Of a DNA stretch of 64,000 nt, positions 34,764 through 48,400 are shown one piece after another. The notes below the pieces were generated by a model. It had not been told where the DNA came from. It made no database searches and saw nothing but the letters and a program-made list of their open reading frames with translations. The DNA comes from Ophiodon elongatus. Lineage: Eukaryota; Chordata; Actinopteri; Perciformes; Hexagrammidae. The stretch is from contig JACSYO010002116.1 in NCBI GenBank assembly GCA_016806645.1, positions 5,527,001 through 5,591,000 on the forward strand. The letters run 5' to 3'. A program made the translations under genes and the position numbers. Positions within the stretch are counted from its first letter, which is position 1; each line of letters starts with the position of its first letter.

Positions 34764-37700
34764 ACTGCACGAGCAAAGACAGCGCAGACACAAAGCATAT
34801 GCTTTATTTCGTATGGCTCAAATCAAACAGTGCTGAAAATATTGTAACACAATAGACAACAAGACAAAAACACTGTGAAATCCCTGAGCAACAGTGAATG
34901 TGCTTCTAAGAAAGTTAATTTTTGATTATTCACAAATATATTTCCACTGCAAATTCTTTTTAAAGGAAAAATCCCCTCATGCCTCAGCAATAACTTTTAT
35001 TTTTAGGACCTTTTCTTTTTTTTACAAGACACGGTAGCAGGCACTAAGTTGAGTGAAACCATAGCAACAAACCAGACAAACGTATGTACGCGTGCTGTGA
35101 GTTCCACTAGCTCAGGGGGAAGCTATGTGAGCAGACGGGGATATTTTCGTTGCTATAAAAGCCTTTCCACACGTTTCCATCTCAAACCTACAGATGCTGA
35201 CGTACCTGTCGATCATTTTAAAGAGCTGTTTTCTGAACACAGTCACAATAGAAAATTAAAGTCTTATCATCTCTGCAGCTGCAGCGAGGTCATCATTTAA
35301 TTGGTACCGATAGTGAGAGAGCAAGCCCTGTGGATTTGGGCTTTCACTCTACTGTAAGCACGCTTACAGATCTAGCTTCATGGTTTTACGGAGCTCCAGA
35401 TTAATGCTGGATAAACATAGGCATTGAATAATGATGAGCCAAGACTTGCATGTTAACATTGTTACTCTGTGTTTCATTAGGGAGGGACAGCTCTTATCTT
35501 CGTGTGTCTCTTTAAACAAAACAGAATGGGTCTTTATACGGCAGTGCAGCCGTGTGCATATGAACCATCCAGGCGGGAATCTGTGGGCTCATCTCTTTTC
35601 TCTCATCCTTTTCCCTCTGGCAGTGGGTAAACTGAAGGACCACAGTGGTCACCACAGCATACAGTGAGAAAATGATTATTCAGTAAGACAGTAAGTGAAA
35701 AGCCTGTGAACCATGACTTTAATGTGATTGCAAGAATACAATGTGTGGCATTTTATTAGTCCCTATAACCTTTGCTTGTTACTTCTCATTATTAAAGGGA
35801 CAATGCCAAGCTTATAAATTGTACCTTCCTGGTGCAATGTGCAATAAGCTCAACAGTAATAGATTTTTTTGTGCTTATAACTAAAGTCAGTTCATGACAA
35901 AAGCATTTAGGTCATTCTCACTGTTAAGTTACTTTGTGATATTCCGACACAATTTGCATAGTGTCAATTCCTTTTGTAGCCACTTCAAACAAGCGGGGGG
36001 GAATTTAATTTGTTGTACGCTATTATCATCTTCACCGCTAAATTCACAATATTGTTGCTCACAAGGGATTACGTGCACACGAATCACATCCTCTCTGTCT
36101 TTCCAAATTTCAGTTTGTATCTCTCTTTCCCCTTCTCCCCCTTTTCAATCTTTTGCAACCAATGACTATGATAGCCCAGAGGAACTCAGTCCTGCTGATG
36201 TCTCTCCCTTGATCTGAAATGTATTAGAGGAAGATCTGTTTTGCCTCTGGGGCATAACTCTGTCATTCCAGCTGTCCTATTCAATTGCATTGTAATACTT
36301 TTTTAGTCTGCTAGAAATTAATACATATTTCTATACTGCTGGATTAGTATACAGTTCACTTGGGATTGTCTCTTTCTTTCAAGTGAGTGCCTGATTTTCG
36401 TTTTTTTCCATTTGTTTTTGGAGAGCAGTTTCAAAATAATGTGTGGATTATTACAAAGAGGAAGTTTTTCATCACTTTTAATTATGTCCTGGCCCATGTG
36501 CTTAGACGTAATAGGAATGCACAGAGATGTTCATCTGTCTGCCTTAGCTTGGCTGCAGCCAACCCTTCCCTGTTATTCCTCAAACTAGCACTCAAATATT
36601 TCACTTGTATGTACAGTCCACAAACAGACCCCAAATAATCCAGCCCTGTACTTAAAGATGCAGGATGTGTGGCAGACAGATCCAAATGGCAGACCCACTG
36701 ATGACTTGTGGAGTTCTATTTAGTTTGCCTTTGGTATCCAAAATGTTGGATGGCATTTGAGGAGATGTTTATTTGCTTTTAAAGGAGAAGAAAAAGTTAA
36801 TGTTTTTTTTTGGTTCGAGAGTTCTCATTTCCTGTCATGTTGGAAGAGAACAAGATATCTTTCAATGTGCTCCTCTGACAGTATCTGTGTATTTGTGTGT
36901 GAGAGAGATTCTCAACTTGTGGTTAAGTCAATAGGAGAAGGGTGTTTGCTGTGGCACACTGCCCAGACAACTTGGAGATAGAAAACACGGCATGCATGAA
37001 CACAAATCTCATGCATCACTCCCTCATACAGGTAGCATGCACATGCAAAAGAAGAATCTGATGACACTGTAAGACACATACCAGCTGCACTACATAAACA
37101 AAACTGTTCCAGTGCTCAAATCTTGCCAGCAGAGGATCATTAGGACAGTCTGCAAACCTCCCAGGAAATACAATCTGCTCCAGACTTTTTCAGCTTGGAT
37201 TCGATTGTCAAGAAGAGGGACAGGTCAACGTTCCAGGACGGCACAGTCACACACAAAGACAAGAGTTTTCATGACACACAAACAAACACATCGGTGTTAG
37301 TGTGGGGAATGACAAGGATCACATTCATTTCTGAGCATCTAATGCACCCATGTGAACAAACACACACATACAGATACATTAAGAGACGCACAGACACATT
37401 CACACGTGCATATTGTAGAAGCGACGTCATTCAATCTGCGTCTTGTAAAGCGTTCAAATATCTGGAGTCTGTTGTTCTGCATTGTCACAAACTATTGGCA
37501 CAAAAGTGTTACTGCCAATGAACAGGAAACGTTATAGACTCATGTTTATAAGCACATGTGGATTTATTTATCGAAGTTTCCTGCACACAAAAACACAAAC
37601 CAAAGTCCTTAAATAGAGAAAAGAGATATTTATCGCAACAATTCCTATTTATTTTACTATAAGTCTTTAATCAAAAGCTAAGAAAAATTCAAGCAGTTAT

Positions 37701-38525
37701 CAATAGTACCTTAGAATTTATATTTTTTTTTATTTCTGTCCAAAATACCGGAAGAAGGAAGCAACAATAAGTAAAACAAAATGTTTTATGAAATGTAAGG
37801 ACAGAGCACAGGTGATGATTTGAAGTCAAAACCACGTTAACCCAGAAACTCCGACTTAATGCTACCTAAAACACTAAAAGTTTAAGGACATAAGAGAAGA
37901 GAAACCGCAGTTACAGTTAATGTTTTCTTTAGTTCTTTTTTTCCTTTTCATTGCAGGGTCAGTATCACCATCTTCAACATTTAACAGCCCAAGCTTCAAA
38001 TAGAAACTGGCAGTTTTTGGAGTGAAGCGGAAACCAAGAATGTTTTTGCTGAAATAAATATTTCATGAAGTATGAAATGCGAAAAAGGCAATATTTGTGT
38101 GTGTGTGTGAGCGACTGTACAGTGCTATGGGTCATTATGATAATTTCAGGCTGCGGCAAAGTTATTATTTTCTGCTGAAGTGCATATTCAGTCACACACC
38201 AGAATGAGATGTAATATGAAGGCATCTTCTTTCATTACATTCTCAATATGAATAGGAATGCACAAGTTTGAATGTATCAACCCAGTAATTTTCTTCAGTC
38301 TGTCTGCATCCACAGGAAACCCAAAATACAATCCACCCAAAACAAAGATCCAATATCCTTCCTATTTCAGTCAACATGTATAACCAAATATACATTTCTG
38401 TTTCAATCTTTTGACCAGATATAGATATCTCTGACAACTGTAAACACCCACACATGCATACATAGCAGAAGCTACAGCTTTACCTCAGGCTCCTGCTGCT
38501 TCTTTGATATCCTACAATATACTTC

Positions 38526-38860
38526 CCATCTTAGCCATGCTAGCAGCGTGGCGATGTGAGTCTCTCGGTTCAATGCTATGGTTCAGAATGAAATATCTCA
38601 ACAACTATTAGATGGATTGTCTGTGGTACAGACATTCATGGTCCCAAGTGGTAAAATCCTAATATTTTTGGTGACTTCAGTTGACGACAGGATTCCACTA
38701 AAATGAATAATTCTTGTCAGATTCAGCTGCTTTGAGATTACCGCTAAAATAGCATACTAACAGTCTTCCTGTAAATATGATGACATGCTCACACTAAGCA
38801 AGGACAAAGTTAAAAGTGTAAGTCCGACACAGCTGATCAACTCTTTAGGTAACAACATGT
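38526..38860. repeat. Diverged teleost interspersed repeat fragment
   Basis: GAAATATCTCAACAACTATT, then AGATGGATTG, ACAGACATTCATGGTCCC and a GCCATGCTAGCAG block match a repeat that I recall as widespread in percomorph fish. The class is uncertain. Confidence 0.6.
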
Positions 38861-41764
38861 CTTCAGCCGGCCCGCTGTAAAATGTACACTTTTTGCTGAG
38901 ACTGCCCTCCAAAAAAAAGCAGCAGAATTGGTGTTCAAATGCACAAAATGACTTACTGTACGTTTAGATTTACCTGACAAGGACCTCTCATGGCCATTTG
39001 AAATATTAGTCTGTCTGACGTGAGCAAAAGCAGATGTAGCATGACATCACTCTGCTGTAAGACTTTGGAGGGAGGCGGTAGGGGATAGATGGGTCAACAA
39101 AGTGTGTGGCTTTGACATATGACTCCACACATCCGGATTCCTACCAACAGACAACAAGGGTTTACGGCACGGTCTCATTCCCAGGGCATCAAATATCAAA
39201 CTTTTGTAATGGCCCTCTGCGTCTGATAGAGATATGAGACACACCATGGCTTTCAAGTAACTCCGATGTAAAACCCATCAACATTAGACGCTCAGAGCAA
39301 CTGCTCCGGAAGTCAGGTGTAGTGGAAAGAGTGATAAAGTCTGCATGCGGAGGATGTCGGGGTGGATGGGTGGTTTAAACAAACACAGGACTTTCACCCA
39401 GTAAACCATAGCTTGTGTCCCGTGTCAAACCAAACATATTAACTTATTTAAAGGTATGTAAGTACAATATGTAAAGTACTTAATCTACAACATATACTGT
39501 AACTGATGTTACGTTACAAATGTATCTACTAATGTTTTACTGACTGTTTTTAATATTTAAATGAATGTTCTTAATTGTTTTTAAATCTTCTTTTCTTTTG
39601 CATTATGTTTTGATGTTTTTAATGGTTTTATGTGAAGCACTTTGAATTACCTTGTTGTTGAAATGTGCTCTACAACTAAACTTGCCTTGCCTTGCCTTAC
39701 AGTATCTCAACCAAACAACTCTTTTAACTTAAACAAGTAGATTTGTTGTCTAAATCTAGAAGTGACGCCAAGGGGTACCTAATGTGTTCAAAAGAAAAAA
39801 GTAATGACCAAGCGTCCGTATGTAACGAGTTGGTGATTTATTTTTCCCAAAACCAAGTTGAATAATCTTTGACAACCATGATGACAAAGATTTCTGAACC
39901 AAAACCAAAAATTGTTAGCGTCTAGATCTAACCAAACCTTAACCAAGTGGTGACAGATCAGTAAATGTTCATATTAAACATTTTCATCACAGTCATTTGT
40001 TACGTTTTTTGAAGTTACTGACCAAAGTGTCATCGTGTCGATATAAGCGTGAAATAATCAGAAAACATTCATATTGGTATTTTTAAAAGGAAATGACAAA
40101 CATATTTTGTTATTTTGTTCTTAAGACTTGTAGCCCCACTAGTGGTATAAATGTAAGGTTACTGTATATATATGTTATATCATTTCAATAGTTTAGTTTT
40201 CTTCTATTTAATGAGCATTACATCCTGATATGATTGCTGGATATTTTTAGTTCCTCTTCCCACACATTATGCACAAATAATGAACACTGATAGAGTTCTA
40301 TCTGCTGAATCGGTTCCTTAAGCTTAGATTTATGTGATGTGGTGAGTGTGTGCTCTGTATATGTGTGTATGACTGAAAGTCTTGAGGAGAAAATTCACAG
40401 GAGAATACAGAATTGGGAATACACACACATGCATACGAAAACACGTAAATGTGAGTATAAATACACACCCCCCAAAGGAATCTCCGTCAGCGTGTGCTTA
40501 GATACGCATCTTTTCATGCAATCTGGAGCGAGCAGCAGGATCCTGGCAAATAATATTAGTTCTGCATAATTCTCATTTTGTTAAAGCTCTTCCAGCTTAT
40601 TTTGGATTCTGTTTCCATTCACAAGAGTTGGATGCGTCCTTGTCGTTGTGGATATATTTGTGTGCGCATTTGAGCATCTCTGCCAGAAATGTGATCTAAG
40701 CATATACCTCGGGGAATATGTATTGTAGTGACAGAGAAAGTGGCTAATTTGAGCACATGTCATGACTCATGACATCAAACAAGTAAAAAGAAAATAAGAG
40801 TTTTGCCCCAGAAATAGCCTCATCAAAGTAATTTCACTTGCCGCCTTTCTCCCAAGGCCTTTTTATCTAATCAAAAAATGTTCCTGTCCTTGGGACTGTC
40901 AGGAGCACAAAAAACGTAAGCTTTTATCTTGGCTGCCACATGCTTTTTAGTCATATTTGTGAATTTTAAGTCAACCTTGTAAAGCATTCAAACCAAGTAA
41001 GACCTTGAACTGCATGTGAACTGGAAGATTTGCTATTCTTGGCAATATAGAAAAAGTGGCAATATAGAACACCCAAGTGTGCTCCGATGAATGTTTTATA
41101 TGAGCACTTTCTAATGGTGCATTAAACATATGGGCTACAGGATGACTCACCGCTGCATGACCACTTTGCACCATAACCAAAGGGTGTTTGCTGCAGTAAA
41201 CTAATGGATGGCTGAACAGCATTGATCAAATTGAATAAATTTGAACTTCACTGCATGCTGGCAGTAACAAGTGATTAATGCTTCAGAGTAAATTCACTGT
41301 AATATTTCCCTGGGACTCACATTTTCACTCTCTGGTGACTTAATAATGATCTAATATATTCCTAATCTCATGGGATTCAGTATAGCATGTCTTCTTATAG
41401 AGCTGTAATAGCAACATATAGAGCTTTGTTGCTCTAACACAAGATAGTAATACAGCTCAACATTAATGAACATTACATTCAATTCTTGCCTTTGAGTGAT
41501 TAAATGTGAGTTTGTTGTTGTTTTTGTGCTTGGACTGGTTGCAAATAGAAATGGAAACCAAGGCTCTTTATTTGAATTATTGATGGTCAATGAAATTATT
41601 GAAAGCCCACAGAAAGAAAATACTAGCCTAAATAAACCGCTAACACATGGAAAATCACTCGTTTGCATTCTGAAAGCCTGAACTCAAGGACTGACTCTGA
41701 GAGCAAATTATTTTCGGTCTGTGCATTAATAACAATTCTTATGTAATTAGCAAACCCCCCTTCT
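38861..41764. other. Intergenic, golga7b-proximal part
   Basis: No gene is recognised. AT-rich sequence with a LINE tail at 39540-39700; it ends at the CpG-rich golga7b promoter. Confidence 0.6.
39540..39700 (+). mobile_element. CR1/L2-like LINE 3' tail
   Basis: GTGAAGCACTTTGAATTACC, then TTGTTGTTGAAATGTGCTCT and ACAACTAAACTTGCC, followed by (TTGCC)n at the end, is the typical 3' end of a CR1/L2-type fish LINE with its short tandem tail. Only the untranslated tail is left; no reverse transcriptase sequence remains here. Confidence 0.65.
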
Positions 41765-41933
41765 CCATCCCGCGATAACACTCGCAGGGTGCGCGCTCAG
41801 TCACGCACATGTATGCGCGCTCGTGCCTCCAGTCTTCCTGCCAAAGCCCGATAGTCGCGTTGTCCCGCACAGCACGAGCAAACGGTTGTCGTTTTCACTG
41901 CACGGGACTGATCCTGCACCCTCTTACTGCAAT
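41765..41933 (+). promoter_or_regulatory. golga7b: CpG-rich promoter and 5'UTR of golga7b
   Basis: About 17 CpG dinucleotides lie in some 145 bases, in contrast with the CpG-poor sequence around it, and there is no TATA box. This is the usual look of a broadly active vertebrate promoter with a short first exon. AATATGGCG across the start codon resembles a YY1 site. ATGs at 41809 and 41813 would lie in the 5'UTR if transcription starts upstream of them. The start site itself is not visible. Confidence 0.6.
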
Positions 41934-41945
41934 ATGGCGACAGAG
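41934..41945 (+). CDS. golga7b: golga7b coding exon 1 (MATE only)
   Basis: Twelve coding bases, ATG GCG ACA GAG, are followed by a GTATGA donor at 41946. The exon sits at the end of a CpG-rich stretch. The four residues are the conserved GOLGA7B N-terminus, and the donor phase matches exon 2 5.5 kb downstream. It is far too short to find as an open frame; family knowledge and position support it. Confidence 0.88.
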
Positions 41946-42450
41946 GTATGAAATCAAGCTCTTCCGCTGCCTTTTTCTTTTCGAAATTTGTGAACAAAGA
42001 CGAAAAAATGATTCTGCACCTCCGTTTGTTCTTTTTTTCTTTCTTTTTCTAAATGCATGTTGAGAAACGCAGTCTTGTAAACTGAATGTCTTGATTGTTG
42101 TGCCTCCAATTTCTGTGTTTCATTGTGGTGAATGTTGAATTGAATTAATTCAATCAAATCAGCCGACTGGACCTGGCTTATTGTGGATTTAAAGTCGTAT
42201 CGCAGAGAGTGCTGGATCACGTTATCTTCAGGCGTGGAAATATTTTTCATCCACGAGCTTCAATTTCACTTACTTTCATCTCACTTTATGAGCTCCGTAA
42301 TTACAGGCAGATACCCTCCGAGTTTTTTTCCCCATCTTTTGAACCATACATAGTGCTTTTTTCATGCATTTTCTAGTAAGAAACAAAAAACAATGTCATT
42401 AATGTAGAGAATATCCAGTATAGGCTCAAAGCCTAGGAGCCTGATGAGAG

Positions 42451-42484
<34 letters not shown>

Positions 42485-45400
42485 AATGATGATGGAGCAG
42501 TCAGCACCATGGACAGGGACACTCTCTCCCTCCGTCTTTCCCTCTGTCATACTTTTAAATCAGCTTGAATGAGCCACACAGTGAATCAGCTCTCCATACT
42601 CAGCTCTCTTCGTGCCTGTATTAAATGCAATCAACATGATTGGCAACTTAGAACACCAAGCAGAAGATGTCCATGACTGGAATGGTATTGTTTAGGCAGT
42701 GTGACATAGTACAACTAGTTACTCCACACAGAACCAAGAGTGTTTGCTGGTGTATTTTTAGCCTCAGTAATGCCTGGTAGCTCTCAGGCCAGCACTTTTC
42801 CTCCCCCTCTTTGTGTCCTTGGTGATGTCACCATACTGCTGAAGACATAGCTGCCTTAGTTATCATATTTTAATCTTACTAAAGGGGACAGCCATTACTT
42901 TGCAAGTTGGAGCCAGCTTACTGAGTGTAAGTTTGTGTGTTCATATGTATTTGGATACACCCAAAATCATCCAATTTATAAGAGGGGGTGAAGTTGAAGT
43001 TGAAGCCTAATGCTGCTGCTGGTAAAGGTGCAGAGGACAGAAATCTGGGCATGATTCATGTGGGTTTTTTCTGAGCCTGCAAGACATCGGCAGAGTGGCC
43101 TTGATTGCCTTTGGTGGTGTGTCAGCATCCCTGTCCAAGCTCCATCAATTACGCACACACACATACATACACATGCATGCACACAAACACAACATACAGT
43201 TCACGTGCACAAAAATACATGTGTGTGCAGCCAGGACAGGCTTTATGTCCATGACCCATCAATTACATGGCATATTAAATGTAAAGAGGCTGCTGCAGTT
43301 TGTAACCGTCAGTGACTGGAGGTTGAGAGGAGCAGCACAGTTTACTTCCTATCTTTGATTTATCCACCTGCCTCTCTCTCTCTCTTTCTCTGTCTTATAT
43401 TATATTAGAACTATGACATTTATTGTTTTCCAAGTCAGCAAATTAATATGCTAAGCGACTGAGTAACACTCAGCTCATACTGCAGACTGTTTGTGCTGCA
43501 TGGACGGTCTCTGGATCCATTAAGTCCACTACTGCCAGATCCTCCTCTCAGTCTGCAGGCTAGCCCTGGCTCCAGTGTTACACTGTTGACGAATAATGTG
43601 TCGAAGCATAGTAATCATCTCAGGGGCTGGAACAGGCTCAGCTCTCCACTAGAATAATGCTCCACCTTTATCCAAAAGAGATTTCCTCTTTCAGCTTTGG
43701 CCTCACAGACACTGATCTTCCACGTAGATGTCATGGAAATTTGACTGTTTTGTCAACGCTGTCTAAACATCAATGATTTATAGACCTCTGGCTAGTCCAG
43801 CTTGGCAGCGAACATGAAAAGTGCTGCTCCCAATGGCAGAAAACTAGTTCTGAAGAGATGAAAAGAGAGGACTGAAAGTAAAAAAAATGCTGAAAGGGCT
43901 TTGAAACTGAGTGTATTTACTGTGCATGCTGTAATTGTGTGTGCCCTTTGCGCCGTCTGCCCAATGGCAGCACTCACCCGTGCTGGCGCTATGTGTACCT
44001 TGAGTCGGAGTGACTAGACTCGAGAAACATGTCATGGCAATGAGAGAAACACAGAGCCACAAATCCAGGCTGGAGGAAATACATAAGGGGAGGGTATCAG
44101 AGTAGGAATGACAAAGAAAATATGTCAAAACTGGTAATCTTTTTTTTCATTTTGGTCATGAGAGGTCATTGATGCATCATATGTCATGTTTTACTTCTGG
44201 TAATATTTGAAGTAGGGTGGTTTGGTTCTTTACCTTTTAATTGTCTGGTCAGTTAGTGACTATTCGGACTCATAAAATATATATATTTTTTTACTTTTCT
44301 GTTTTGTTCATTTGTTTCTATATTTTGTTTGCTTAATGCAATATATTTTTTATAAGCCTCTTAACTTGTGATAACTCCCCCCTCTTTAACTCATTTGCAC
44401 TGTGTTCTATCAATGTGCAAACAAAAATCAAAGAAAAAGTAAACCGTGTGGGTGGAAGCAGAAGTCAGACAGTGCCACATGATGCAGAGCATCTTAATAG
44501 CATTTTGTGTGATCAGTATGACATTTTAACATTGCTGTCTGCTTGTGCACTAAATTTAGACACAGTAATAGACTGGATTTGAACCCCGATCACCCACGCA
44601 GGAAAGTAAACATCAGCGCTCTGCCAACAGAAAACATTTATCTTAAAGGCTAAAATGGACACAGACAAGACCGCTCTGCCAGGAACATCAACACCACGTG
44701 ACAAAAGAAATATTTGATGAAGTCCTCTAGTACCCAAGCAGAATAAGTTGTAAATAACTTGTAAGAGGGTACAAGCTCAGTCTGTAAGATGTATCAGTTT
44801 TTACCTTGACCGACAACGTCTCCATTCAATCAATCAGTTTAAACACTGGACCAAAAGTTCACTAAAACCAGGGGAGTGGATGTCCTCAGGGATTGCATGT
44901 TTGGACAAATAACTCAGTGTTTGGCTGCCACAGAGACAGATGACTCCTGCTTGCTTTGCTCAGCTGTGAGCTACATGTAGCACAGAGATGTAAGACAGAG
45001 GTCATTAGGTCAACCACAAGTCAAAACACACTGTGATGTCCCACTGGCCTGAATGCAGATCATGTGACACTCCGATGCCTCTGAACTGGACTCCTAGCAA
45101 CTAAAACGCCGGCACCTTTTATCTTCTTTCATCCTTCCTTTCCTTTCTTGTTGTTGTTCTCTTTCATTATCTCTTTCTTCCTTTACTGTTTTCATTTTCC
45201 TACCTTTCCTCTACCTTTCATTGCATTTTCCTTATTTCTGTCCATATCTATCTTACTTATTACCTCTTTCTTTCATTGGTTACTTCCATATATCCTGGAT
45301 ATCTCCTTTTATATAAACGTTTTTTAATTCACTCCTCCTTTCTGTCTCTCTTTCCTCCCCTCCATTTTCCCTACTTTTCTTCTTTTTTTTTAACCAAGCT

Positions 45401-48400
45401 GAAAGCATGTAAATTCACAAAACTGGAAATATGAGGTTTGAATCGGGCAGCAAACTCAACTCTTAATTTGGATACTTGAGTACTTTTTACTTTTAATATC
45501 TGTTAGAAGTAAATAAGTTTAACCTACTCAAGTACAATTTAAATGCAGGACCTCTACGAAAGAATAGTGTTCCCTGTGGTATTGCTTTCACGCATACTTC
45601 CATGTATATGATGTATACACACATACATACAGTCACCTACACACAAAAAAACTCTCAAAGCGACGAACAAAGAACCGTTATATAATCTTAATGAGTCTAA
45701 CTCTCGGCCAACTGACTCTAACTCAGATAAATGTTTCTCGATCGTGTGCTGATAATTGCTTCTATTAAAAGGGTGACTTGTTGTTCATCGCGATGGCCCG
45801 AAGATAGCCGAGGAGGGGCAGTATTAAAGAGATGGAGAAGGCAAAAAGAAGGATATTAAAAGCTCTGGCAGGCAGAACGATCTAGTGGCTGTGAGGTGAT
45901 TTTGGCTTTTGGCTGACAAAAATAGCAGCTTGGAGGCTATTCTTGGTTGTGAGTGATATGCCCTGTATATAGAGATGAAAGGCTGGCACTGTACTATGCC
46001 TTCTTACTTGGAAATGACTCTCTCAGGCTCATACATGCAGATACTCTGCTTGCTTTCAATTATAACAACACTGCAGAAGCTAGCCAAACCATCTATAGAA
46101 TTAAATGTAGTGAATTAAATAAGGTTGAACGCAGGAAATATGTTGTTTTTCATTAATATTTAGAGGCTCTCAAATGATAACATGCCTCTCTTTCTGTTTC
46201 TCACTATATTTTCTCTCCCTCTCCCTCTCCCTCCCCCCCCGCCCCCCCCTTTACACTCCTACTGTATCTCTAATTGCCATCCTCTTGCGTGGAGTAATTT
46301 AGATCAGCAGGGGTCAAAAGATACACTGGCCCACTTGCGTGCTGCTGTATTCTTCTCAGGGGAATAACTGTTTGGGTGTAAACCACTCACAAAAACACCA
46401 AAGTGCTGTAAAGGGGCATCTTTCAAAGTGTTCATTATTACTGGGCTTATTGACGCTGGAGGGATGCAGTGAGAGTTCTAACTACGCCTGCGCTGCTGTT
46501 GATTCTGTAACAGTACTATTCTCTCACTGTGTAGCCCTGTCGCACCTCTGTTAAAAACACAACTCAGATCCAGCAGGTAATATTTGATAATTTATAGTGA
46601 AATAGTTTTGGGTCAGACTGGAATTTTCCATAAGGAATCTTTTATCTCTCTGTTGTATCTGGTGTCCTCTCATAATAATAACTTTATTTCTACAGCACCT
46701 TTCCAAAACAAAGTTACAAAGTGCTTCACAATAAATATGAAAGCAAATAATAAACACAATCAAACAGTTAAAATAAGATACAAATAAATAAATGAATGAA
46801 ATAAAATCTGTCAGATGTAAAGATAAACCACGCGGTAAAGGTGAGTCTTCAGACATGATTTAAAAGAGGATTGAATTTGCCTGCCTTAGATTACCAGGAA
46901 GGGAGTTCCACAGCTTAGGGGCCCAGACAGCAAAGGCCCCGGTCACCTTAAGTGACCAGTTGTGAATTTGGAACAGTTAGTAAGGCCCTGCCCCGAAGAT
47001 CTCAGGCAGCGGTCAGGAATCAGCAGATCACAGATATAGGAAGGAGCCAGGTTGTTCAAGGCTTTAAAAACAAGCAGTAAAATCTTAAAATCAATTCTAA
47101 AACTCACAGGTAACCAGTGAAGGGAAGCAAGGACTGGTGTGATGTGGTCCTTTGTCTTTGTACGAGTTAAAAGCCTGGCAGCAGCGTTCTGTATCAATTG
47201 TAGTCTTGGAATGTTTCGCCTGCTGATACCAGAATTAAGTGCATTGCAGTAGTCGAGTCTCGAGGAGATAAAAGCATAATGACTCTCTATAGCACTATAG
47301 GGTATAGCACTGGATCTACAAAACACTAAATCAAACCTGCTACTCTATGAATTCATGAATATGAATGTATTTTGGACAACATATTTAACGTGTGCTTTTC
47401 CTCTGTTATGTAACTGCTCAGTTTCATAATCTTCAGGAGCTGAGGCACAATGCATCGCTGGTCACAAAGGTGTTTGTACAGAGAGACTACAGCGAAGGAA
47501 CCGTCTGCCGCTTCCAGGCCAAGTTCCCCTCAGACCTCGACAACAGGGTGAGCACAAATACAAACGCACACTCACAGATACACATCCAGGCAAATGTGAT
47601 ATGTTGACAAAATCCCAACTCACCTAAAAACAAACACTTTTCAACAAAGGAAGAGTGATGGCTCAATATAGGTAATACGATTACTACAATGCTGCACCCT
47701 GGATGAAAGAACACGTGTGAATGATGGATATTGGCTTTTGCATTAAGTTACTTGTAGGTAAATGCCCTCAGTCTTTCCTCTCCATCCACAAATAGATACA
47801 AACTTTTGTGGCATGACCTCTTTTATCCTGCAGTTCTAGCTTAAAAGAATAAGTAAGCATTGCAACTTCATTAAAAATATTCTGTGTGCTCAGAAGTTGA
47901 AGCTAAAGAAGCCCTAATGCTTTTATTTCCACTCTAATACTTTGGGAACTGCGAGAGAATGTGCTGTTTATTTGCTCTTTTTACCTTGCTGTATTAGCAT
48001 CTGCAAATTATGTTATGTCGGGATATCGTTGCCGATGTGTCTAGCAATTAGCATCTGAAGCAGGCAGTCCACACACACAGAGCCAGAAAAAAACATAAAC
48101 TCAGAGAGAAACACAGAGGACCATTATAGACATTTTAAATAAAAAATATTCTCTGTCAGATGCTCAAACCACTACCCACTGCTGTCACACGTATGAGTAA
48201 TTTTCCATTTTAGCCTCAAGTTTCTTCTTCGTCTTGAAGTGAGGTGTGTTAATAAAGGGTTTGACAAAGTAGGAGTACTTTGGGTTGAGCAGAATGCAGC
48301 TGGTATGTTTGGCGGGCTGTTTTATAGCTGAACAGCTTGCTCCCACAGTTATGCCAGAACACTTTTCACTCTCGCGGTCCTTATGGTGTGTGCATGCCTC

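Larger units (their letters stand above)
26631..38525. other. Intergenic, central part
   Basis: No gene is recognised. It contains repeat debris at 28300-28700, CA/GT arrays at 31318 and 34221, an inverted repeat with a TCF-like site at 34696-34763, and several non-repetitive stretches (29640-29770, 33290-33410) that might be conserved enhancers. Confidence 0.55.
41946..47421 (+). other. golga7b: golga7b intron 1
   Basis: A GT-AG intron of 5.5 kb. It contains a (TGA)n array at 42451-42494, a minus-strand tRNA-like fragment at 44575-44626, a long pyrimidine-rich stretch (about 45110-45385), a C-rich tract at 46209-46252 and a minus-strand LINE 3' end at 46672-47290. No second gene was seen. 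Confidence 0.8.

Noticed and set aside
46943..47326. 127-codon minus-strand frame as a host gene
   Set aside because: It is reverse transcriptase sequence from a truncated CR1/L2-type element.
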